From: Streptomyces sp. SID12488 | Lineage (GTDB): Bacteria; Actinomycetota; Actinomycetes; Streptomycetales; Streptomycetaceae | Reading direction: 5' to 3' | Length of the DNA: 64,000 nt | Assembly: GCF_010548275.1 (NCBI RefSeq) | Contig: NZ_JAAGLT010000034.1 | Coordinates: 40,066-104,065 of the forward strand | Shown here: positions 57,662 through 64,000 of the stretch, one piece after another | Position numbering within the stretch: the stretch's first letter is position 1 | Layout of the letters: every line of letters starts with the position of its first letter | Program-made: the position numbers and the translations under genes | Notes under the pieces: model-generated | What the model was told of the DNA's origin: nothing | Database searches by the model: none | The model's input: only the letters and a program-made list of their open reading frames with translations

Positions 57662-57693
57662 GTGCCCGACCCGCCAACTAGCGGATCGGGCAC
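57662..57693 (-). terminator. stem-loop downstream of ychF
   Basis: GTGCCCGACCCGC pairs with GCGGATCGGGCAC with one mismatch around a 6-nt loop, 27 nt beyond the ychF stop. Confidence 0.6.
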
Positions 57694-57719
57694 GGTTCTT
57701 GATGAATCGCCGGACGTGG

Positions 57720-58808
<1,089 letters not shown>

Positions 58809-59005
58809 GTTGCGACTTCCCGTACGAGAGGAGGGTGAGGAGGGTGGAGACGATCCCTCAGTCTAAGGGCTGCCGTAACCCCGGACCGGCGGCGTATCGA
58901 ACGCCTGGCCAAGGGGGGACCGTCGGCGTGTCACGGTCGTTTGTCGGGCGTGGGTTCGGTGTCCGTTCGGCGTGTCTGAGGGGCTGTTCCGTGTACAGGC
59001 CCACC

Positions 59006-59011
59006 TAGGTT
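59006..59011 (+). promoter_or_regulatory. -10 element, leaderless promoter of the DUF6542 gene
   Basis: TAGGTT ends 6 nt before GTG 59018. No Shine-Dalgarno sequence is present. Confidence 0.55.
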
Positions 59012-59017
59012 GGTCCA

Positions 59018-59587
59018 GTGGAGCAACACAGGATCCGACACCGTCCCCCGCACTCCGGCCCCGCCCAGCCCGGCCGCGGCGCCTCGCCGGACCCGCGCGG
59101 CGGCCGTGTCACAGGGCAGGCAGCGGCCGGATCCCGGCGTCCCCCGGCCACCGCCCGGCGGTCCGCCCCACCGTTCGTGCAGGCTCTGCGGCGGATGCCC
59201 GACCCCCGGCTCACCGGTCTCGGCGGCGGGCTGTTCTGCGCCGCGGTGATGTTCGCGCTCGGCTGTCTCGACCAGTTGCTGTTCGGGGCGTCCCTGACGG
59301 CGTACGGGGTGCTGTTCCTGCCCGTGTGTGTGCTGACCGCCGCCTGGGTGCGGGGCGCGGACCTGGTGATCGCGCCCGTCGTCGTACCCATCGCCTTCAC
59401 CGTGGGCCTGCTGCCCGTGGCCGACGGTGACGGCGGGATCTTCTCCCGCCTGATGGGCATCGTCACCGCGCTCGCCACCGAGGCCGGGTGGCTGTACGGG
59501 GGGACGCTCGTCGCGGGCGTCATCGCGACCGTGCGGAAGGTCCGCCTGATGAACCGACGGCCGGGACGGGCCCGTATGCCCGTGTGA
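59018..59587 (+). CDS. DUF6542 membrane protein
   Basis: A 189-aa protein. The N-terminal 55 residues are disordered and Arg/Pro/Gly-rich. About four membrane segments follow (GLGGGLFCAAVMFALGCLDQLLFG, AYGVLFLPVCVLTAAWV, DLVIAPVVVPIAFTVGLLPV, MGIVTALATEAGWLYGGTLVAGVIATVRKVR), matching the Streptomyces DUF6542 outline. Function is unknown. The start is GTG 59018, supported by the leaderless -10 element. It is convergent with ppgK and conserved next to ppgK/ispH as I recall it in other Streptomyces. Confidence 0.85.
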   Translation: MEQHRIRHRPPHSGPAQPGRGASPDPRGGRVTGQAAAGSRRPPATARRSAPPFVQALRRMPDPRLTGLGGGLFCAAVMFALGCLDQLLFGASLTAYGVLFLPVCVLTAAWVRGADLVIAPVVVPIAFTVGLLPVADGDGGIFSRLMGIVTALATEAGWLYGGTLVAGVIATVRKVRLMNRRPGRARMPV

Positions 59588-59606
59588 GGCGCCGGGTTCG
59601 CCGGTC

Positions 59607-59628
59607 GCCCCACCTGCTCCCGTGGGGC
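59607..59628. terminator. stem-loop between DUF6542 and ppgK
   Basis: GCCCCAC and GTGGGGC pair over 7 bp around an 8-nt loop in the 68-bp gap between the convergent genes. Confidence 0.55.
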
Positions 59629-59655
59629 CGCCCCGTCCCGCGTCTCCCCGCCCGG

Positions 59656-60402
59656 TCACGCCTCCTTGGACGCCCGCATCGCCGCGCCCACGATCCCCGC
59701 GTTGTTCTGCAGTTCCGCCGGGACGATCTCCGCCTTGATGCCCTCGATCAGCGGCAGGAACTTCTGGGACTTGCGGCTGACACCGCCGCCGATGATGAAC
59801 AGCTCCGGGGAGAACAACATCTCCACATGGGCGAGGTACTTCTGGACGCGGTGGGCCCAGTGCTCCCACGTCAGCTCGTTGTCGTCCTTGGCCTTGGTGG
59901 ACGCCCGGGTCTCCGCGTCGTGGCCGTGCAGTTCCAGGTGGCCCAGTTCCGTGTTCGGGACCAGGACGCCCTCGACGAAGAGGGCGCTGCCGATGCCCGT
60001 GCCGAAGGTGAGGAGGGCGACCGTGCCTCTGCGGTCGCGGCCGGCGCCGAACTGCATCTCGGCGACGCCCGCCGCGTCCGCGTCGTTCAGCACCGTCACC
60101 GGGAGGCCGCCCAGCCGGTCGCTCAGCAACGCGCGCGCGTCCGTGTCGATCCAGTTCTTGTCGACGTTCGCCGCCGTACGGATCGTCGAGCCGCCGGTGA
60201 CCACGCCCGGGAAGGTGATGCCGACCGGGCCCGTCCAGCCGAAGTGGTCGACGACCTCCTTCACGCCGTCCGCCACCGCGTCGGGTGTGGCCGGTTGCGG
60301 GGTCAGCACCTTGAAGCGCTCCTCCGCGAGGTCGCCCCTGTCCAGGTCCACAGGGGCGCCCTTGATCCCTGACCCGCCGATGTCCACGCCGAAGATGTGC
60401 AT
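59656..60402 (-). CDS. ppgK: polyphosphate glucokinase
   Basis: A 248-aa ROK-family kinase that phosphorylates glucose using inorganic polyphosphate or ATP in the cytoplasm. It has the phosphate-binding motif DIGGSGIKGAPVDL (residues 6-19), VGITFPGVVTGG, the catalytic Asp in VTVLNDADAAGVAE, and LTFGTGIGSALFVEGVLVPNTELGHLELHG, which includes the PPGK-type stretch. Length fits actinobacterial PpgK. The ATG is leaderless, with TAACGT 6 nt upstream. It is followed by a gap and a convergent DUF6542 gene. Confidence 0.93.
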   Translation of the reverse strand: MHIFGVDIGGSGIKGAPVDLDRGDLAEERFKVLTPQPATPDAVADGVKEVVDHFGWTGPVGITFPGVVTGGSTIRTAANVDKNWIDTDARALLSDRLGGLPVTVLNDADAAGVAEMQFGAGRDRRGTVALLTFGTGIGSALFVEGVLVPNTELGHLELHGHDAETRASTKAKDDNELTWEHWAHRVQKYLAHVEMLFSPELFIIGGGVSRKSQKFLPLIEGIKAEIVPAELQNNAGIVGAAMRASKEA

Positions 60403-60408
60403 GGCTCT

Positions 60409-60414
60409 ACGTTA
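60409..60414 (-). promoter_or_regulatory. -10 element, leaderless promoter of ppgK
   Basis: TAACGT on the minus strand ends 6 nt before ATG 60402. It lies in the 29-bp gap after ispH, so ppgK is not necessarily cotranscribed with ispH. Confidence 0.55.
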
Positions 60415-60431
60415 CGGCGTAGGACTGACAG

Positions 60432-61460
60432 TCACTCGCCCGAGGGGGTCGTAGCGGCCTCGGGGGCGGTGGCACCCGTGCGCTGGGCCACCAGCTCCGC
60501 CGCCTCCGCGCGCAGGTCACGGCGCAGTTCCTTCGGCAGCGAGAACGTGATGGACTCCTCGGCCGCCTTGACGAGCTCCACGTCCTCGAAGCCTCGCTGC
60601 GACAGCCACTCCAGGACCTGCTCGACCAGGATCTCGGGGACCGACGCGCCCGAGGTGACGCCGACCGTCGACACGCCGTCGAGCCAGGCCTCGTCGATCT
60701 CGTCGGCGAAGTCGACGAGGTACGCCTCGCGGGAGCCGGCAAGTTTCGCGACCTCGACCAGGCGGACCGAGTTCGAGGAGTTCTTGGAGCCGACGACGAT
60801 CACCAGCTCCGCCTCCTCGCCCATCTGCTTCACCGCGAGCTGGCGGTTCTGGGTGGCGTAGCAGATGTCGTCGCTGGGCGGCGAGATCAGCAGCGGGAAC
60901 TTCTCCTTGAGGGCGTCGACGGTCTCCATCGTCTCGTCCACGGAGAGGGTGGTCTGGGACAGCCACACGACCCTCGACGGATCGCGGACCTCGACCTTGG
61001 TGACGTCCTTCGGGCCGTCGACCAGCGTGATGTGGTCCGGGGCCTCGCCGGAGGTGCCGATGACCTCCTCGTGGCCCTCGTGACCGATCAGGAGGATGTC
61101 GTAGTCCTCGCTCGCGAAGCGGACGGCCTCCTTATGCACCTTGGTGACGAGGGGGCAGGTCGCGTCGATGGTCGCGAGCTTGCCCGCGGCGGCCTCGTCG
61201 TGCACGACCGGGGCGACGCCGTGCGCGGAGAACATGACGATGGACCCCTCGGGGACCTCCGCGGTGCGCTCGACGAAGATCGCGCCCTTCTTCTCGAGGG
61301 TCCGTACGACGTATTTGTTGTGCACGATCTCGTGCCGGACGTAGATGGGGGCCCCGTACTGTTCGAGGGCCTTCTCGACGGCGATCACGGCGCGGTCCAC
61401 GCCCGCGCAGTAGCCCCGAGGGGCGGCGAGCAGGACACGGCGGCCAGGCGAAGCGGTCAT
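60432..61460 (-). CDS. ispH: 4-hydroxy-3-methylbut-2-enyl diphosphate reductase IspH
   Basis: A 342-aa [4Fe-4S] enzyme catalysing the last step of the MEP isoprenoid pathway (HMBPP to IPP and DMAPP). Cluster cysteines are in APRGYCAGVDRAV, DATCPLVTKVH and, further on, the ATQNRQ region with SAHGVAP active-site His stretches. GSKNSSNSVRLVEVA and GVTSGASVPEILVEQVL are further family motifs. Two in-frame ATGs exist, 61469 and 61460. A TACGAT -10 element overlaps the first and ends 7 nt before the second, so 61460 is the start. Confidence 0.95.
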   Translation of the reverse strand: MTASPGRRVLLAAPRGYCAGVDRAVIAVEKALEQYGAPIYVRHEIVHNKYVVRTLEKKGAIFVERTAEVPEGSIVMFSAHGVAPVVHDEAAAGKLATIDATCPLVTKVHKEAVRFASEDYDILLIGHEGHEEVIGTSGEAPDHITLVDGPKDVTKVEVRDPSRVVWLSQTTLSVDETMETVDALKEKFPLLISPPSDDICYATQNRQLAVKQMGEEAELVIVVGSKNSSNSVRLVEVAKLAGSREAYLVDFADEIDEAWLDGVSTVGVTSGASVPEILVEQVLEWLSQRGFEDVELVKAAEESITFSLPKELRRDLRAEAAELVAQRTGATAPEAATTPSGE

Positions 61461-61467
61461 GGGAACC

Positions 61468-61473
61468 ATCGTA
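61468..61473 (-). promoter_or_regulatory. -10 element, leaderless promoter of ispH
   Basis: TACGAT on the minus strand overlaps an upstream in-frame ATG (61469) and ends 7 nt before ATG 61460. There is no Shine-Dalgarno sequence before either. Confidence 0.55.
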
Positions 61474-61507
61474 AGGCCGCGCTCCGCGCAGCAACGATCG
61501 TGTACCT

Positions 61508-61572
61508 GGGAGCTGCGCCCCCAGACCCCCTTTCGCGCTGGACGCGCTCGTCCTCAATCGCCGGACGGGCTG
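61508..61572 (-). repeat. dispersed intergenic element, copy 3
   Basis: Read on the minus strand it begins CAGCCCGTCCGGCGATTGAG, then GACGAGCGCG, and ends GGGGGTCTGGGGGCGCAGCTCCC. It lies between divergent ispH and xseA. Confidence 0.8.
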
Positions 61573-61603
61573 CAAGATGCCCGGCGATGTCAGTGGTCGC
61601 CGA

Positions 61604-61609
61604 TAGTCT
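61604..61609 (+). promoter_or_regulatory. -10 element, leaderless promoter of xseA
   Basis: TAGTCT ends 6 nt before ATG 61616. No Shine-Dalgarno sequence is present. Confidence 0.55.
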
Positions 61610-61615
61610 CGGCGT

Positions 61616-62833
61616 ATGGGTCTCAACACGTCCGCTGACGCTCCGCTGCCCGTCGGTGAGGTGTCGCGGCTCATCGGGGGGTGGATCGACCGGCTCGGCG
61701 CCATCTGGGTCGAGGGGCAGATCACCCAGTTGTCTCGGCGGCCCGGTGCCGGCGTGGTGTTTCTGACGTTGCGTGATCCCTCGCACGACATCTCGGTCGC
61801 CGTCACCTGCTATCGCCAGGTGTTCGACACCGTCGCCGACGTGGTGAGCGAGGGCGCCCGGGTCGTCGTACTCGCCAAGCCCGAGTGGTACGCGCCCCGG
61901 GGGCAGTTGTCGCTGCGGGCCACCGAGATACGGCCCGTGGGGGTCGGGGAACTGCTCGCCCGGCTGGAGCAGTTGAAGAAGGCCTTGGGCAACGAGGGGC
62001 TGTTCGCCGCCGAGCGGAAGAAGGCGCTGCCCTTTCTGCCACACCTCGTCGGGCTCGTCTGCGGGCGGGCATCCGCCGCCGAGCGGGACGTCCTGGAGAA
62101 CGCCCGCCGGCGCTGGCCGGCCGTCCGCTTCGAGGTGCGCAACGTCGCCGTACAGGGCGTGCACGCGGTACCGCAGGTCGTCCAGGCGGTGAAGGAGCTG
62201 GACGACCTCGACGGGGTCGATGTGATCGTCGTGGCCCGGGGCGGCGGGAGCGTGGAGGATCTGCTGCCCTTCTCCGACGAGCAGCTCGTCCGGGCGGTCG
62301 CCGCCTGTCGTACGCCGGTCGTCTCCGCCATCGGGCACGAGCCCGACCATCCGCTGCTCGACTACGTGGCGGATCTGCGGGCCTCCACTCCCACCGACGC
62401 CGCCAAGAAGGTTGTACCGGACGTGGGCGAGGAGTACGAGCGGGTGCGGTTGCTGCTCGACCGGGCCAGGCGGTCCGTCCACGCCTTCGTCGAGCGGGAG
62501 GAGCGCGGGCTCGCGCACGCCCTCGCCCGGCCCGCCATGGAGGATCCGCACCGGATGATCGACGAACGGGCCGACCAGGTCGTCGCCCTTGTCGAACGGG
62601 CCCGACGCACCCTCGGCCATCTCCTCGACCGTGCCGACTCCGAGCTGTCCCACACCCACGCGCGCGTGGTGGGCCTCTCCCCCGCCGCGACCCTGCGGCG
62701 CGGGTACGCGGTGCTGCAGCGGGCCGACGGGCACGTGGTCCGGGATCCGGGTGAGGTGGCGGCCGACGAGACGTTGCGGGCGCGGGTCGCCGAGGGTGAG
62801 TTCACTGTCCGAGTCGATGTTGTCGATGTTTAG
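61616..62833 (+). CDS. xseA: exodeoxyribonuclease VII large subunit
   Basis: A 405-aa large subunit of the single-strand exonuclease. The N-terminal OB fold (VSRLIGGWIDRLGAIWVEGQITQLSRRPGAGVVFLTLRD, residues 13-51) binds DNA. The catalytic domain includes FLPHLVGLVCGRASAAERDVLENARRRWPAV, DVIVVARGGGSVEDLLPFSDEQLVRAVAACRTPVVSAIGHEPD (the conserved region with GHE and D) and ASTPTDAAKKV. A helical region then binds XseB, ending LRRGYAVLQ. The start is supported by the -10 element 6 nt upstream. It is followed by xseB after 9 nt. Confidence 0.95.
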   Translation: MGLNTSADAPLPVGEVSRLIGGWIDRLGAIWVEGQITQLSRRPGAGVVFLTLRDPSHDISVAVTCYRQVFDTVADVVSEGARVVVLAKPEWYAPRGQLSLRATEIRPVGVGELLARLEQLKKALGNEGLFAAERKKALPFLPHLVGLVCGRASAAERDVLENARRRWPAVRFEVRNVAVQGVHAVPQVVQAVKELDDLDGVDVIVVARGGGSVEDLLPFSDEQLVRAVAACRTPVVSAIGHEPDHPLLDYVADLRASTPTDAAKKVVPDVGEEYERVRLLLDRARRSVHAFVEREERGLAHALARPAMEDPHRMIDERADQVVALVERARRTLGHLLDRADSELSHTHARVVGLSPAATLRRGYAVLQRADGHVVRDPGEVAADETLRARVAEGEFTVRVDVVDV

Positions 62834-62842
62834 GGTGGGCGC

Positions 62843-63097
62843 ATGACCAGCAGCAACGCGAGCGAGTCGCTCGGCTATGAGCAGGCGCGGGACGAGCTGA
62901 TCGACGTCGTACGGCGACTGGAGGTGGGCGGTACGACGCTGGAGGAGTCCCTCGCTCTCTGGGAACGCGGCGAGGAGCTGGCCAAGGTGTGCCGGCAGTG
63001 GCTGGAGGGGGCGCGCAAGCGGCTCGACGCGGCCCTGACCAAGGAACGGCCCGAGGAACCGTCCGCGGCGGGGAGCGACGAGGGCGGCGCCGAGTGA
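62843..63097 (+). CDS. xseB: exodeoxyribonuclease VII small subunit
   Basis: An 84-aa XseB. The helical hairpin LGYEQARDELIDVVRRLEVGGTTLEESLALWERGEELAKVC carries the family pattern (L-E-x-G-x-x-x-L-E-E-S-L-x-L-W-E-R-G-E). A linker and an acidic tail follow. It binds the C-terminal part of XseA to form the active multi-subunit exonuclease. It starts 9 nt after xseA with GGGTGG upstream, so the two are cotranscribed. Confidence 0.93.
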   Translation: MTSSNASESLGYEQARDELIDVVRRLEVGGTTLEESLALWERGEELAKVCRQWLEGARKRLDAALTKERPEEPSAAGSDEGGAE

Positions 63098-63158
63098 CCT
63101 GCCCGCGGTTCGGTGCGCTTCGCTCCCTGTGAAGCGGATCACCATCCGCCGCCCTTTG

Positions 63159-63187
63159 TTGAACTTTGAACTTTCACTTTGTACTGT
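63159..63187 (+). promoter_or_regulatory. promoter of the nitroreductase gene with direct repeats
   Basis: -35 TTGAAC (63159-63164), 17-bp spacer, -10 TACTGT (63182-63187). TTGAACTTTGAACTTTCACT includes a 7-bp direct repeat (TTGAAC at 63159 and 63166) that could be bound by a regulator. The AT content is exceptional for the neighbourhood. Confidence 0.75.
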
Positions 63188-63242
63188 CGATGTCGTCAGC
63201 CGATCCCGCCGGATCCGACGCACGTCTACAGAAGGTTTGCCC

Positions 63243-63833
63243 ATGTCCCTCGTTCTTGACCCCGCCGCCCAGGACCTGCTGTTCCGCGAGGCCCGTACCG
63301 CGAACACCTTCACCGACGAGCCGGTGTCGGACGAGCAGATCCAGGCGATCTACGACCTGGTCAAGTTCGGCCCCACCGCCTTCAACCAGAGCCCGCTGCG
63401 CATCACCCTGGTCCGCTCCGCCGAGGCCCGCGAGCGCCTCGTGCAGCACATGGCCGAGGGCAACCAGGCCAAGACCTCCACGGCGCCGCTGGTCGCGATC
63501 CTCTCCGCGGACAACGAGTTCCACGAGGAGCTGCCGACCCTGTTCCCGGCCTTCCCCCAGGCCAAGGACCTCTTCTTCAGCGAGCGTTCCGCCCGTGAGG
63601 GTGCCGCCGGACTGAACGCCGCTCTGCAGGCCGCGTACTTCATCATCGGCGTGCGCGCCGCCGGCCTCGCCGCCGGCCCGATGACCGGTGCCGACTTCGC
63701 GGGCATCCAGAAGGAGTTCCTGGACGACGACCACACCCCGCTGGCCGTCGTCAACATCGGCAACCCGGGCGCCGACGCCTGGTACCCGCGCTCCCCGCGT
63801 CTGGCGTACGACGACGTCGTCACCACCGTCTGA
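63243..63833 (+). CDS. nitroreductase family protein, RutE/HadB-like
   Basis: A 196-aa FMN-type nitroreductase. It has LFREARTANTFTDEPVSDEQIQAIYDLVKFGPTAFNQSPLRI (the conserved Arg/Thr and S-x-x-N-x-x-P-like FMN site) and GLNAALQAAYFIIGVRAAGLAAGPMTGADFAG. It matches the malonic-semialdehyde reductase group (RutE/HadB), NAD(P)H dependent. The physiological substrate here is not known; no uracil-catabolism genes are adjacent. AGAAGG lies 7 nt before ATG 63243. A well-formed promoter lies upstream. Confidence 0.88.
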   Translation: MSLVLDPAAQDLLFREARTANTFTDEPVSDEQIQAIYDLVKFGPTAFNQSPLRITLVRSAEARERLVQHMAEGNQAKTSTAPLVAILSADNEFHEELPTLFPAFPQAKDLFFSERSAREGAAGLNAALQAAYFIIGVRAAGLAAGPMTGADFAGIQKEFLDDDHTPLAVVNIGNPGADAWYPRSPRLAYDDVVTTV

Positions 63834-63882
63834 GGTACACCGACGCGTTCATGAGTGAGGCCCCCCGGCTCCTGGCGAATTC

Positions 63883-64000
63883 CAGGGGTCGTTGCAACAC
63901 TGCTGGTCAGCTGGCTAGGTCCAGTAGCTTAGCGAGGCGCTCGGCTGGGGTTTCCCAGTCGAGCGTTTTGCGTGGGCGGCTGTTGAGTTCGGCGGCCACG
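63883..64000 (-). mobile_element. left-hand end of an IS30-family element, cut by the window edge
   Basis: The sequence from about 63883 to the edge holds the transposase 3' end and the terminal GGGGTCGTTGCAACAC (63885-63900), the probable inverted-repeat end. The target side includes CCTGG / CCAGG flanking cgaatt. The other end and any target duplication are outside the window. Confidence 0.65.
63907..64000 (-). CDS. IS30-family transposase, C-terminal 30 residues
   Basis: The leftward frame reads AAELNSRPRKTLDWETPAE followed by RLAKLLDLAS-stop, the characteristic end of IS30-type transposases, where N-x-R-P-R-K-T-L-x-W is part of the DDE(D)-integrase domain tail. The rest lies beyond the window, so intactness cannot be judged. 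The element has inserted immediately downstream of the nitroreductase gene. Confidence 0.85.
   Translation of the reverse strand, partial: VAAELNSRPRKTLDWETPAERLAKLLDLAS

Overview
The window is chromosomal Streptomyces DNA. The base composition is very G+C rich, GTG and TTG starts are common, many genes overlap by GTGA or ATGA, and there are actinobacterial marker genes: mycothiol deacetylase (mshB), the bldK peptide importer, a WhiJ/AbaA-type regulatory cluster, Uma2-family proteins, DUF397, DUF6247, DUF5133, DUF6542, a SpoIIE/PAS phosphatase, and polyphosphate glucokinase. From memory, the order mshB - peptide ABC operon - bldK - typA - sdh - ispH/xseA resembles the S. coelicolor chromosome core.

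Left part (1-8.6 kb): the 5' end of mshB, a Uma2 protein and a winged-helix protein, then a WhiJ/AbaA-type cluster (anti-sigma-like ATPase divergent from an XRE regulator plus DUF397). Directly after the DUF397 gene comes an AT-richer five-gene cassette (3692-7251). It encodes a small W-x4-G protein, a 463-aa T7SS-secreted-like protein with a membrane segment, two tandem diverged paralogues, and a four-helix membrane protein. The cassette is bracketed by an imperfect 48-bp direct repeat (3465-3512 and 7270-7317) made of the DUF397 gene's last codons plus its stem-loop, which suggests insertion or duplication at that site. This is the most interesting accessory element here. A RelE/ParE-like plus DUF6247 pair and a small membrane protein follow.

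Centre (8.6-34.2 kb): an S9 dipeptidyl-peptidase-like enzyme, then three oligopeptide ABC importer loci. These are a complete SBP-B-C-D-F operon (minus strand, 16647 to 10930), a four-gene bldK-like paralogous cluster lacking the second ATPase (plus, 16928-22005), and the complete bldKA-E operon (minus, 29380 to 23144). typA and a further, unusual SBP with a long disordered insert follow. In all three importer loci a strong stem-loop sits just after the SBP gene, as expected if binding protein is made in excess over permease. Together these genes import and process extracellular peptides, including (for BldK) the developmental signal needed for aerial growth.

Right part (34.5-64 kb): a succinate dehydrogenase/fumarate reductase operon, a phosphotransferase, a TPM-like coiled-coil protein, a large PAS-GAF-SpoIIE-ATPase phosphatase with a neighbouring anti-sigma-like ATPase, NUDIX and SPOR proteins, a GntR regulator, a septum-formation-type membrane protein, a threonine-synthase-like PLP enzyme, an SDR, DUF5133, a remnant SDR N-terminus coupled to an FUSC transporter, a secreted hydrolase with a 21-bp palindromic operator, an SNF2 helicase, ychF, ppgK, ispH, xseAB, a nitroreductase, and the 3' end of an IS30-type transposase at the right edge.

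Across the window, ten genes have a TANNNT -10 element ending only 6-7 nt before the start codon and no ribosome-binding site. They are probably transcribed as leaderless mRNAs, and in the case of ispH this decides the start codon. Three copies of a dispersed intergenic element (core CCGTCCGGCGATTGAGGAC) all lie between divergent genes. No tRNA, rRNA or CRISPR was seen.
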